A stretch of DNA of 64,000 bases. Origin: an uncultured bacterium. GTDB lineage: Bacteria; Planctomycetota; Phycisphaerae; Phycisphaerales; UBA1924. This document shows positions 49,247-57,520 of the stretch, piece by piece. Where the stretch lies: positions 179,676 to 243,675 of the forward strand of contig CAILKP010000093.1 of assembly GCA_903834785.1 (NCBI GenBank), read 5' to 3'. Both the position numbers and the translations under genes were made by a program. The notes beneath the pieces were generated by a model. That model had not been told where the DNA came from. It saw only the letters and a list, made by a program, of their open reading frames with translations, and searched no databases. The number at the start of each line of letters is the position of its first letter. Positions within the stretch are counted from its first letter, which is position 1.

Positions 49247-49270
49247 TCCTATAATGTATGTTATGTAAAA
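49247..49270. promoter_or_regulatory. A/T-rich imperfect dyad upstream of hutH
   Basis: In a GC-rich region, the sequence ATAATGTATGTTAT forms an imperfect dyad (ATAA...TTAT) with the repeat TGTATGT and includes TATAAT on the plus strand. It lies 250 bases before hutH and 20 bases after the stop of the GT41 gene. It could be an operator or part of a promoter, but no matching -35 box is visible. Confidence 0.3.
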
Positions 49271-49289
49271 CAGATAGTCGCCAGCATGC

Positions 49290-51083
49290 TCACTGGTCTG
49301 CGAACCGGGCATGGGCGGCCCGGAGGGTGCGTTCCATGGCTCTGGCGAAGGCTGGGCCATCGGCCAGCGGCGAGGCCTGGAACCGACCTCGGAGTGTGTC
49401 CCGGAGTGTTTCGAGCCGCGGGCGATCCGCCGCGAGCGTGGCGGCGATGCGGATGTAGTCGCCCTCCGTGGAGGCAATGAGATCTGGCAGGCCGACCTGG
49501 GTGAGGATGGCGGCACCGACGCGGCCGGGCGTGGTGCTGCCGCGGAGCGTGACGGCGGGCACGCCCATGAGCAGGGCCTCACAGAGCGTGGTGGTGCCGG
49601 TGTACGGATGGGTGTCCAGGGCGATGTCGATTGTGCTGTAGGCATCCAGGAGCTTGCCGGTGCCCGGCAAGGGCGGTGCGACGGCCAGGCGACCGGCGGG
49701 GATGCCCGCGGCGAATGCCCGCGCGGTCAGGTCGTCGCGGTCGGCGGCCTGGGCGAGCTGTTCGTGGCGGATGACCAGGCTGCTGGCCGGAACTGCGGCC
49801 AGCAGCCTTGCCCACAACCCAAGCAGGTCGTTGTTGAGCTTCATGGGGGCGCTCAGCGAGCCGAAGGTGACGTGACCGGCAGCGGCTGATGGAGGTGGAG
49901 CGAGATCGGGGAGCGTGGCGAAGGGCAGGAAACAGTGGCTGCTGACCGGCAGATGGAGCAGCCGCTCGCTGTACGCCGGGTGGCGGCCCCCATCACTTTC
50001 GTGAGGGTTCGGCTGCATCGGGGACGTGGAATCCGTGTGCGCATCGGTGAGGCGGAAATCCATGCCGGGCAGGCCTGTGGAACCGGGGAAGCCACAGAAG
50101 GTGACTTGGGTCGGGGCGACGCGGAGGTGGAACGTGGGCAAGGCGTTGTTGAGCGAATGGCCGGCCAGATCAATGGCCACGTCCGGTGTGTCGGCGCGGA
50201 TGCGTTCGGCGAGCTTTACATAACTCATTCCGTGCACGTGGTTCCACGCATCGGCGCGGGTGCGGAACCAATCGCTGATCTCATCGCACTGGCTGCCGGT
50301 GTGGTACAGCGAGAGCCAGGTGGTGGCGCTGTCGCGGAACTCAACAAAGCCCCGGATGAAGTTCGCGACGGCGTGGCAACGGAAGTCCGGCGAAACGATG
50401 GCGATGCGGAGCGGGCGGCCGGCTGCGGCGGTGGTCGGGATCTCGCTGGCCGGACCGTACCGCATGGCGATCGCCTCGGCGAAGATCCGCGCGTTCTCGA
50501 GCAGATCGCGATCGCAGAGCGACGGCACATACGCCGCTGAGGTGCACAGGGCTGAGGCGTACGGCACGTTGCCGGGGGCCAGGCGGACCGCGGTCTGGAT
50601 GTGCTGATAGGCGATTTCGGCAAGGCCGAGGCGGCTGGCGGCGGTGGCGGCCAGCGCGTGCAGCGGCGGAGAGTGCGGGGTGATCGCGAGCCCTTCACGG
50701 GCGACGCGAAGCGAGTCGGCGAAGCGTTTGAGTTCGCCCAGCCCGCCGCAGAGGTGGGAGCGCGCGATCTCTGATCCCGGCATCGCGGCAACTGCGGTTT
50801 CCAGCAGCGGGACCGCCTCGGCGGCGCGGTGGAGTTCAATCAGTGCGGCACCCAGGTTGGCCATGGCCTGGGGGTTGGCTGGCGCAAGTTCCAGCGTGCG
50901 CCGGGCGTAGTGCTCGGCACGGACCCAGTTGCCGGCTTTGAGCAGGATGAACGAGAGCGTGCCGAGGATGTCGAGATCATCGGGCGCTGCCGGCAACGCG
51001 CGAGCGAGCAGTTGCTCGGCTTGCGGGTGCTTGCCCGAAGCCAGAAGTTGGTCGATGCGCTGCATGAACTGCGGACTGGCCAT
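49290..51083 (-). CDS. TPR protein with O-GlcNAc-transferase-type (GT41/SPINDLY) catalytic domain
   Basis: Start at ATG 51083 (MASPQFMQRIDQLL), 597 residues. The first about 230 residues are TPR units (AEHYARRTLELAPANPQAMA, LGAALIELHRAAEAVPLLE). The C-terminal GT41 domain has IVSPDFRCHAVANFIRGFVE, then TQVTFCGFPGSTGLPGMDFR and the nucleotide-sugar part (YTGTTTLCEALLMGVPAVTL). Such enzymes attach sugars to Ser/Thr of cytoplasmic proteins or flagellin/pilin. It starts four bases after the GNAT gene stop and so is in an operon with GNAT and a prepilin-like gene. Confidence 0.92.
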   Translation of the reverse strand: MASPQFMQRIDQLLASGKHPQAEQLLARALPAAPDDLDILGTLSFILLKAGNWVRAEHYARRTLELAPANPQAMANLGAALIELHRAAEAVPLLETAVAAMPGSEIARSHLCGGLGELKRFADSLRVAREGLAITPHSPPLHALAATAASRLGLAEIAYQHIQTAVRLAPGNVPYASALCTSAAYVPSLCDRDLLENARIFAEAIAMRYGPASEIPTTAAAGRPLRIAIVSPDFRCHAVANFIRGFVEFRDSATTWLSLYHTGSQCDEISDWFRTRADAWNHVHGMSYVKLAERIRADTPDVAIDLAGHSLNNALPTFHLRVAPTQVTFCGFPGSTGLPGMDFRLTDAHTDSTSPMQPNPHESDGGRHPAYSERLLHLPVSSHCFLPFATLPDLAPPPSAAAGHVTFGSLSAPMKLNNDLLGLWARLLAAVPASSLVIRHEQLAQAADRDDLTARAFAAGIPAGRLAVAPPLPGTGKLLDAYSTIDIALDTHPYTGTTTLCEALLMGVPAVTLRGSTTPGRVGAAILTQVGLPDLIASTEGDYIRIAATLAADRPRLETLRDTLRGRFQASPLADGPAFARAMERTLRAAHARFADQ

Positions 51084-51087
51084 GGCC

Positions 51088-51657
51088 TCAGAGTACGAGT
51101 TCAAAGTAAAGCGTGTCGGCCATCGGATCGTCGTTGTACCGCTCGGCCGGGACGAAGCCGCACGCACGGTAGAGGCCGATGGCGGTGTGCATGTCGGTGG
51201 AGGTGTCGAGCTTGATGACGGCGTATCCGGCATCGGCCGCAAAGCTGACTGCGGTCTGGCAGAGGGCCTTTCCGAGTCCCATGCCGCGAGCGGCGGGGGC
51301 GACGTACATGCGTTTGAGCTCGCAGACACGGCGAAGGGGTGTGGAGAGCTTTGGCAGGGGGCGAATGGCGACGCAGCCGAGCGGGCGCGGGGATGCTGCC
51401 GCGGGAAGGGCCGGGCTCAAGCCCCCCACTGCCGGAGTCTGTCCGGCGGGCGCGGACTGTGCTGTGTCCTGAAGAGCAACCCACATGTTGCCTTCGGGCG
51501 GGGCGTAGAGACCGGGCAGTGAGGCGAGTTCGCCCTCAAGGTTCTGATGGGCGAGGGACTCGCCGCACAGGGCTGCCACCTCGGTGGAGTATTCCCGGAA
51601 CAGGTCCGCAGCGACAGTGCGGAGGGGCGGGTTGACAGCCTGGAGGATGCGGAACAT
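51088..51657 (-). CDS. GNAT-family N-acetyltransferase
   Basis: A 189-residue acetyl-CoA-dependent transferase starting at ATG 51657. Motif A is CELKRMYVAPAARGMGLGKA, including the Q/RxxGxG/A acetyl-CoA loop; motif B includes IGLYRACGFVPAERY. About 30 residues of Pro/Ala-rich insert lie between beta strands in the middle (QDTAQSAPAGQTPAVGGL). The substrate is unknown. It sits between the prepilin-like gene (18 bp) and the GT41 gene (4 bp), so the three are very likely co-transcribed. Confidence 0.9.
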   Translation of the reverse strand: MFRILQAVNPPLRTVAADLFREYSTEVAALCGESLAHQNLEGELASLPGLYAPPEGNMWVALQDTAQSAPAGQTPAVGGLSPALPAAASPRPLGCVAIRPLPKLSTPLRRVCELKRMYVAPAARGMGLGKALCQTAVSFAADAGYAVIKLDTSTDMHTAIGLYRACGFVPAERYNDDPMADTLYFELVL

Positions 51658-51675
51658 CCGCCATGGTTGGCCGGA

Positions 51676-52284
51676 TCAGCGTGCCGCACCGTCCCAGGTG
51701 GCCAGATGGATGCGGGCATCGAGGCCAGACTTTATGCTGTGGAATGGAGCGAACTCCGCGAAGACGGTGCTCATGGGCTCCCGCTCCAGCAGCCGCAGCG
51801 TGCGGGTCAGATCCGACGGGCTTGAGCGGCCGTTGACAGGGCGGAGCATGTAGCTGAGGTAGTAGATGTAGGAAACCGGCGGGGTCCGCTCCGGCGATGC
51901 TGCGGGCGGAAGACTGAGCGGAGACTCGAGCGGTTCTGTCAACCGAGAGCCGGTATCGGATGGGCAACGGAAGCTGGTCGAAGCGAGCTCGAGCATCGGC
52001 ATGTCGCTGATGGGCGGCGCCACCGGCAGAACCCGGTGAGAGTCAGTGTAGATGCGGACGCTCAGGGCAAGTTGGCGGAGCCGCTGCGTGCAGCCCACGA
52101 TGCGAGCCTGCTCGCGTGCGGCGACGATGCACGGTGCGGCGACAGAGAGCAGGACGGAGATGATCGCGATAGAAACGAGCAGTTCGATGAGCGAGAACGC
52201 CCGTGACGCGGTGGCGATGCGACCACGAAACGGTGAACGGCCAGAGAGTCTGCAAGCCGGCGGGGACATCTGTCCGACGGGCAT
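51676..52284 (-). CDS. Prepilin-type N-terminal cleavage/methylation domain protein (pseudopilin-like)
   Basis: A 202-residue protein starting at ATG 52284, with GGAGG seven bases upstream. A long basic leader (about 29 residues) ends at the type IV prepilin site A/FSLIELLVSIAIISVLLSVAA, with the conserved Glu at +5. The rest is a short globular part of the kind found in the many planctomycete pseudopilins, but without a clear H-X9-DG motif. It would be cut by a prepilin peptidase and placed in a type II secretion or pilus-like structure. First gene of the GNAT/GT41 operon. Confidence 0.88.
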   Translation of the reverse strand: MPVGQMSPPACRLSGRSPFRGRIATASRAFSLIELLVSIAIISVLLSVAAPCIVAAREQARIVGCTQRLRQLALSVRIYTDSHRVLPVAPPISDMPMLELASTSFRCPSDTGSRLTEPLESPLSLPPAASPERTPPVSYIYYLSYMLRPVNGRSSPSDLTRTLRLLEREPMSTVFAEFAPFHSIKSGLDARIHLATWDGAAR

Positions 52285-52567
52285 GGCGGTGCCTCCGGAC
52301 GGCGGGGTTCACGCAGATCTGCTGTCCGTTGGGCGTGCCGGGCAGTTCGAAACCGGTTTGAGTCCCTGCGGATATGCGTTGCCGTCCGGATCTTGTGGAT
52401 CGGAGGTTCACAGGGACTTGAGCAGCGATGAGCGGAATTCGATTGCGATTTGGGCCGCCCGGCGGTCAACCGGTTGATCCAGTCGTTACAGACCCAACCG
52501 GATTTCCCCTCAGGGGCATCGCGACGGGTCAGGCCGATCAACGGTCTGAGGTGACTTGCCGAGCCGA

Positions 52568-53800
52568 TCAGACCCGCCAGTAGATCCGGCGGCGGTCCAG
52601 GGCGAAGGCGATCGCCAGCCAGAGGCAGACGTTGACTAACGCCCAGACGTGAGAACCGCCCACCGGGCCGAACGCGGGAGCGAGAAACGACTCGAAGATC
52701 CAGGCCCGGATGTTGGCCGGAGGTGGCGCCGAGCCGGGCACGGCCGCGACGGGGGCGGGGATCTTGGCGATCAATCGTGCGAGCAGGCCGGAGCCGACGA
52801 AGACCAGAATCGCGTTGCGGCCCGCCACGCGGCCGGCTTCCAGCGGCAGCCGCAGCAACACGCTTGCCGGGCGAGCGAACCGCGACGGTGAGGCAGCATC
52901 CATGAGCCAGTAGAGCAGCCCCAGTGCCGCGGCGGCCAGACCAGCGGTAAACAGCACGTAGCTGGGCGTCCACAGCGGCTTGTTCAGGGGCATTGCCCAA
53001 GTGGGCGAGTTGGTGAACCAGTCGGCCGGGGACGGAAGCCCTGCAGCGACGTAGCCCAGCAACGCCGAGATGCAGCCGATGCCCATGAGCCGACGGTGGG
53101 GCTGAGCATCATCGGTGACAAAGCGGGCGAAGCCGAAGCCCAGCAGCACGGTGGCGGTGGCGGACAACGTGCCGAGCAGTCCTTCGGGATCAGTCGGCTG
53201 CGAGTACAGGTGTGCGCGGCTGAACACAGCATCGTCGACAAGTTTCTGCAGGTTGGAGTCTGGAGAGATGCTCGCCGGCCAGGAGGGATCCGCCAGCGGG
53301 GCTGTGAGCAACGCAAGCAGGCACGCATGCAGCGTGAGCAGCACGGGTACCCCCCACTGCCAGGCACGGGGCCAGAGTTGCACCAGCGCGGAGGCCAGGA
53401 TGTAGCAGAGCCCGATGCGCTGGAGCACGCCCGGGATGCGGACTCGCGATGGATCCCAGATGCCGAACCAGTTGAGCAGCAGGCCCAGGGCGATGAGCGT
53501 GCCACCTCGCTTGAGGATTCCAAGCCAGACGGTCGCGGCGGAAGACTGGGAACGGCGGCCCTGCTCAATGGCGAGTTGCTCGGCATGGCGACTCATGGCC
53601 ATGGAGACGCCGACGATGAATAGGAAGAACGGGAAGATGAGGTCCGTCGGCGTGCAGCCGTGCCACGTGGCATGGCTCAGCGGCGGCCAGATGGCCGCCC
53701 AGGAAGCCGGGTTGTTGACGAGAATCATCGCGGCGACCGTGAGGCCGCGGAACGTATCGAGCGAAGTGAGCCGGCGAGGTGCGGCTGACGGGGCGGACAT
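52568..53800 (-). CDS. NagX-like multipass acyltransferase (HGSNAT/DUF5009 family)
   Basis: A 410-residue inner-membrane protein starting at ATG 53800 with about ten membrane helices. The N-terminal block SLDTFRGLTVAAMILVNNPA and the following ATWHGCTPTDLIFPFFLFIV are the signature of the NagX/heparan-alpha-glucosaminide N-acetyltransferase-like family, with the candidate catalytic His in TWHGC. RIPGVLQRIGLCYILAS and AGRNAILVFVGSGL are also typical. It may acetylate sugars across the membrane, for example GlcNAc-containing polymers. It is divergent from the HAD gene by only 58 bp, so their promoters overlap. Confidence 0.9.
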   Translation of the reverse strand: MSAPSAAPRRLTSLDTFRGLTVAAMILVNNPASWAAIWPPLSHATWHGCTPTDLIFPFFLFIVGVSMAMSRHAEQLAIEQGRRSQSSAATVWLGILKRGGTLIALGLLLNWFGIWDPSRVRIPGVLQRIGLCYILASALVQLWPRAWQWGVPVLLTLHACLLALLTAPLADPSWPASISPDSNLQKLVDDAVFSRAHLYSQPTDPEGLLGTLSATATVLLGFGFARFVTDDAQPHRRLMGIGCISALLGYVAAGLPSPADWFTNSPTWAMPLNKPLWTPSYVLFTAGLAAAALGLLYWLMDAASPSRFARPASVLLRLPLEAGRVAGRNAILVFVGSGLLARLIAKIPAPVAAVPGSAPPPANIRAWIFESFLAPAFGPVGGSHVWALVNVCLWLAIAFALDRRRIYWRV

Positions 53801-53858
53801 GCGGCGATCATTGACTGCCGGGGGACACTTGGCAGCCCGCCGCGGGCGATAATGGTCC

Positions 53859-54602
53859 ATGGCTATCGACTGGAACCAGATCCGTGCGGTGACCTTTGAC
53901 TGCTACGGAACGCTGATTGACTGGGAGTCGGGGATCATGGCGGCGGTACAAGCCGCGGTCCCGGCAGGATCTCTCCCGCCCGACGCGAACGCTGTGCTCA
54001 AGCGGTACGCTGAACTTGAAAGGCAGGCGGAGGCCGGAGCGTGGCGGCTGTATCGCCTCGTGCTGAGTGAGGTCGGGACGCTGCTGGCCGCCGAGTTCGG
54101 GCTGGTGGAATCACAACTGGACGTTGCCGGATCGGTAGGCCGCTGGCCAGCGTTTGAGGAAACGCCAGGATGCCTGAAGGTGTTGGCGGCACGGTACGAC
54201 GTGGCGATCTGGTCGAACGTGGATGATGCCCTCTTTGCGGGCACGATGCCGCGGCTGGGGCTGGGCGCGTTGAACCCGAGGCAGCTTGTCACTGCCGAGC
54301 AGGTGCAGAGCTACAAGCCCGGCCCGGCGCACTTCCGCGAGGGTCTCAGGCGGCTGGGTCTTGAGCCCAGCAATGTGCTGCACGTGGCAGAGAGCCGTTT
54401 CCACGATGTTGAGCCCGCCAACGCGATGGGCATGCAGACGGTGTGGGTGAACCGACGCGGCGGAGCTGAGTCGTCGGCCAGCGGACTGCCCAGCGGAAGT
54501 TCGAGAGAAACGCAGCCGGGCCGTGGCCCGGTTCCACTGCTGGAGGTCCGGACGCTCACCGAACTGCTTCGACATGCTCGGCTTGAGCCGGCCGCGAGGT
54601 GA
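53859..54602 (+). CDS. HAD-superfamily hydrolase (haloacid dehalogenase type II-like)
   Basis: A 247-residue HAD enzyme. Motif I is VTFDCYGTLIDWESG with the nucleophile Asp; motif II is in VAIWSNVDDALFAG; the motif III lysine is in EQVQSYKPGPAHF; the acidic motif IV is in AESRFHDVEPANAMG. The helical cap resembles type II haloacid dehalogenases, though many relatives are phosphatases, so the substrate is open. The C-terminus carries about 30 extra Ser/Gly-rich residues. It abuts the convergent glycosidase gene with no gap. Confidence 0.88.
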   Translation: MAIDWNQIRAVTFDCYGTLIDWESGIMAAVQAAVPAGSLPPDANAVLKRYAELERQAEAGAWRLYRLVLSEVGTLLAAEFGLVESQLDVAGSVGRWPAFEETPGCLKVLAARYDVAIWSNVDDALFAGTMPRLGLGALNPRQLVTAEQVQSYKPGPAHFREGLRRLGLEPSNVLHVAESRFHDVEPANAMGMQTVWVNRRGGAESSASGLPSGSSRETQPGRGPVPLLEVRTLTELLRHARLEPAAR

Positions 54603-55877
54603 TTACTTCTTCCTGGCGGGGATCTCACCAGAAAGCAGCGGGATCGAGGCCGTTGCACCGCCGCCCTTGCCATCCCGCACGAAGGCGTACAGCCGGTAGA
54701 TGCCGGGTTGGGTGGGCAGACGAACTTCCGCGCCGGTCAGCGAACCGTTCTTGACTGAGTCGGCAAGAACCTGCGGGGAGTCCATCGGGTCGCCACCTGT
54801 TTCGTATTGTGTGATCTCGCGCTTGAGGATCCACTCCGCTGTGAGTGAGTCGCTCTCCGGATCGCTGACAGACAGCGAGATCGTAATGGTCGCACCGGGT
54901 GCGCCGCGATCGGCGGGCTTGGCCTGCAATGGCTGGATGACCGGGCAGCGGTTGGCGGGGAGCTTGCCGGTCCAAAGTTCCGTCATGGCATCAACGGACT
55001 CAAGCCGGGTGCCGTCGGCCAGGAGCATGCCGAACCACGTCGTAGTGGCTTCAACCTTGTTGCCCCAGAGGAACGCGTATGAACCAAGGCAGTACCCGGG
55101 GTTGCCCTTGATCGCCCTGATAAACGTTTCCCGGTACATGGTCGCCTTGGCGGTGCTGGTCTGTTCGCTCGGGGCGCCGAAGTCGTTGCGGCCGATCTCC
55201 CAGGTGCCGGTGGGACCAAACTCGGTGATGATGTAGGGCTTGGTGCCGCCGGCCTTGAGGTATCGCTCGCCGACGGACGGCCCGGTGCCGTACGTGTTGA
55301 TGCCGACGATGTCGATCTCTGGGCAGAGGCGATGGACGTTCTTGATTTTGTTCTTGCCCATCTCGGCGAGCACGGTCATCGTCGGATGGTTCGGATCCAG
55401 CCGCTTGGCCATGGCCGCGACACTGTTGATGTGTGACCAGATGGCGGCATTGTCGCCCTCGCCTTCCATCTCGTTGCCGATTCCCCACATCAGGACGGCG
55501 GGGTGGTCCTTGTACTTCAGGATTGCTTCCCGAGCCATGTCATACTGCTTGGCGACACTCTCAGGGTTGTTGTAGTCAAAGCCGTGACGCGGATGGCCGA
55601 GCCAGATGCCGACCGCGACGCTCAGGCCGAGGCGGTGGGCCTCGTCGAGTCGTGCCTGAAGGTTGTCGGCACCCCAGGTGCGGCCGGAGTTTGCGCCGGA
55701 CGCCACCAGCAACGGCTGGGGCCCCTCGCCGCCGGCGCCGTTGATGAAGTACGGCTTGCCGTCACGCAGGAGCTTCCAGCTGCCCGGCTCGCCGGTGAGC
55801 TCGACCTTGATCGGGGCGGCGGAAGCGATGGTCGCGAGTCCGGCGAGGATCAGCATGACAGCGGCGGCGGTGGGCAC
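54603..55877 (-). CDS. Secreted glycoside hydrolase, clan GH-A TIM barrel (GH2-like)
   Basis: A 424-residue exported protein starting at GTG 55877, with AGGAGG about six bases upstream. A signal peptide (AAAVMLILAGLATIASA) precedes a barrel with the acid/base Glu in LMWGIGNEMEGEG and the nucleophile Glu in YIITEFGPTGTWE, the GH-A arrangement also seen in the GH2 catalytic domain. About 110 C-terminal residues form a beta-sandwich (ITISLSVSDPESDSLTAEW). It is short for a GH2 enzyme because the N-terminal sandwich domains are absent. Substrate is unknown, probably a plant or algal glycan. Confidence 0.85.
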   Translation of the reverse strand: MPTAAAVMLILAGLATIASAAPIKVELTGEPGSWKLLRDGKPYFINGAGGEGPQPLLVASGANSGRTWGADNLQARLDEAHRLGLSVAVGIWLGHPRHGFDYNNPESVAKQYDMAREAILKYKDHPAVLMWGIGNEMEGEGDNAAIWSHINSVAAMAKRLDPNHPTMTVLAEMGKNKIKNVHRLCPEIDIVGINTYGTGPSVGERYLKAGGTKPYIITEFGPTGTWEIGRNDFGAPSEQTSTAKATMYRETFIRAIKGNPGYCLGSYAFLWGNKVEATTTWFGMLLADGTRLESVDAMTELWTGKLPANRCPVIQPLQAKPADRGAPGATITISLSVSDPESDSLTAEWILKREITQYETGGDPMDSPQVLADSVKNGSLTGAEVRLPTQPGIYRLYAFVRDGKGGGATASIPLLSGEIPARKK

Positions 55878-55965
55878 AGGAGCCTCCTGGATCGATGAGC
55901 GGTTGGATGGATCTGAACAGTTCCATGAACATTACCGCACCAAGCGGGCCCGGTGGCGAACCGGC

Positions 55966-56006
55966 CGCAAAAAGCAGCACGCCCGGGCAAAGAGTCCGGG
56001 CGTGCT
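55966..56006 (-). terminator. Rho-independent terminator after the PEP-CTERM fragment
   Basis: A perfect 11-bp stem AGCACGCCCGG/CCGGGCGTGCT (55976-55986 with 55996-56006, nine-base loop) runs, on the minus strand, into GCTTTTTGCGG. It lies 32 bases after the stop of the truncated PEP-CTERM gene. Confidence 0.82.
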
Positions 56007-56038
56007 GGTCTGAAACAAGGAAATTGACCGACCCGTTC

Positions 56039-56518
56039 TCAGTTCGAGCGGGCACGGTTCGCACGGCGGCGGACGATGAAACACGCACCGGCCAGCGTTG
56101 CCAGTCCGGCGAACGCGGCCGGGGGCAGGGGGACGAGCAGCGGCTGGACGGTCGGGATCACGCCGCCGGCGGAGAAGTTGTAAAACGTAAAGCCGTCGTT
56201 GGCATCGCCGCCGATCACATCGCGGGTCTGGAAGAACTGGATGCTGGTGAGTGTGACGTTGCCCTGAATGATGCCGAAGAAGCCGTCGCGATGGGAACCG
56301 GACTGGAGTGATCCGAGGCTCTGCGTCATCGCCGAGCCATCGCTCCAGTTGACCAGCAGCGTGGCTCCGACATCGCCGACATCATCGAAGTTGAAGGCAA
56401 ACGCGCGGATGCCAGGGGCAAAGATGATCCGCAGGCCGTTGCCGCGGACCGTGGTGTTGCCGAAGGCGAGCGTCCCGCGAATGCTGTTGCACGCGGGACG
56501 CTCGCTGATTGGCTGGGT
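56039..56518 (-). pseudogene. 5'-truncated PEP-CTERM-like protein gene
   Basis: From an in-frame stop at 56519-56521 the minus strand is open for 159 codons. The upstream part is convincingly protein-like (LAFGNTTVRGNGLRIIFAPG, then FAFNFDDVGDVGATLLVNW) but has no ATG, GTG or TTG start until ATG 56329, deep inside. The C-terminus is a sorting signal: VPLPPAA, a membrane helix (FAGLATLAGACFIV), then RRRANRAR. The N-terminus with its signal peptide is missing, and the SYLF gene ends 20 bases upstream, so a deletion is likely. If translated from ATG 56329 it would make 96 residues without an export signal. Confidence 0.7.
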
Positions 56519-56541
56519 TCACTGCTTCGGTTCCGCCGTTG

Positions 56542-57084
56542 TCACTGGGGCTGGTAGCTGAACTTCTGGCCGCCGATGGAGGCCTCGTACATGAGGCCGG
56601 CTTCGTTTATGGTGAACACGGCCACGCCGCCGGAGTACTTGGCGTTGGCACCAGCACCGGACTTGAGCGCGACGGCGGTGGCTTGTGCGCTGAAGGCGAA
56701 GTTACCGGTCTTGAAGCGGTTCACGGCTTCGGTTGTCTCGAACACGATAATCTCGGAATAGGACTGGCCACCCAGAGCCAGGCCGATTGTGGCCTGGGAG
56801 AGGTCGCAGTAACCGACGATGCTGCCGCCCTCGTACAGCACGCCCTTGCCGTACGCACCGCCGACGCCGATGGCACCCTTGCCGACAGTCGGGAAAACCG
56901 CGTAGCCCTTGGCTCCGCTCAGCAGGGTTCCCAGGCTCGGGTCGTTGCTCTTGGCCTTGGTCAGCGTGGCGTTGGCATCGAACACGATGGCGTCCTTACC
57001 GGCCTCTGACTGTGGTGCAGTCGAGCAACCGGAGAGGGCCACGAGCGCGACGGCGGGGACGGTAAGAAACGGAACTCGGTTCAT
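56542..57084 (-). CDS. YSC84/SYLF-domain lipoprotein
   Basis: A 180-residue lipoprotein starting at ATG 57084 (MNRVPFLTVP), with AGGAG seven bases upstream; earlier ATGs at 57090 and 57099 fit the ribosome site less well. The lipobox is VALSGC. The SYLF domain follows: AKGYAVFPTVGKGAIGVGGA, GKGVLYEGGSIVGYCDLSQA, then AFSAQATAVALKSGAGANAK. The family binds lipids or phosphoinositides in eukaryotes; in bacteria these envelope lipoproteins have no settled role. It has its own upstream region of 436 bp, shared with cysK. Confidence 0.93.
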   Translation of the reverse strand: MNRVPFLTVPAVALVALSGCSTAPQSEAGKDAIVFDANATLTKAKSNDPSLGTLLSGAKGYAVFPTVGKGAIGVGGAYGKGVLYEGGSIVGYCDLSQATIGLALGGQSYSEIIVFETTEAVNRFKTGNFAFSAQATAVALKSGAGANAKYSGGVAVFTINEAGLMYEASIGGQKFSYQPQ

Positions 57085-57520
57085 CTGCATGCTCCTCATT
57101 GGGGGTTTGGCTCTGACAGGCAGCTTCAGCGTCGGCTCTCCGCCGGTCAAGGTTATTAACCGCGGGTTCTATTCCGGACATCTTGGTTCAACCGTGGTGG
57201 CTGAGGCAGGCGGCAATCAGCGGCAAAGTGGGAGCGTTGTTTCTGGACGGGGCGATCTCGACGCAGAGGCGCCGGGGGAGTTAATCGCGAGCATATGAGT
57301 TATACGGACCACACCCGACACACCGGGGTCATGGGCCCGGCAGCACCCGGACAGAAACAACCGACCGAAAGAGGATATTATGATCCGTTAGTCGGCTGCG
57401 TGCGGTTCGCATGTCTGTTCGTACCCCTCTCCCCCTCCCCCCACTCACCGCAATCACTCCAGCGGCTGCCGGAGCTTGAACCCAACGCTGCGGTAGTTAG
57501 CCTGCCAGGAACTCACCGAC
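57085..57520. promoter_or_regulatory. 436-bp divergent region between the SYLF and cysteine synthase genes
   Basis: I see no gene here; a plus-strand open frame at 57295-57747 overlaps cysK and has low-complexity residues. The region must hold promoters for both flanking genes. TATTAT at 57376-57381 could be a -10 box towards cysK, but no -35 box is well placed. No riboswitch pattern is recognised. A pyrimidine-rich stretch (about 57420-57440) lies in the cysK leader. Confidence 0.4.

Noticed and set aside
49249..49254. Consensus TATAAT as a plus-strand promoter
   Set aside because: No -35 element lies 16-18 bases upstream, and no plus-strand gene follows within the next several kilobases.
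52062..53000. Minus-strand open frame of 312 codons across the prepilin/NagX intergenic region
   Set aside because: Its residues are Arg/Pro-rich, it overlaps two recognised genes in other frames, and has no motif.
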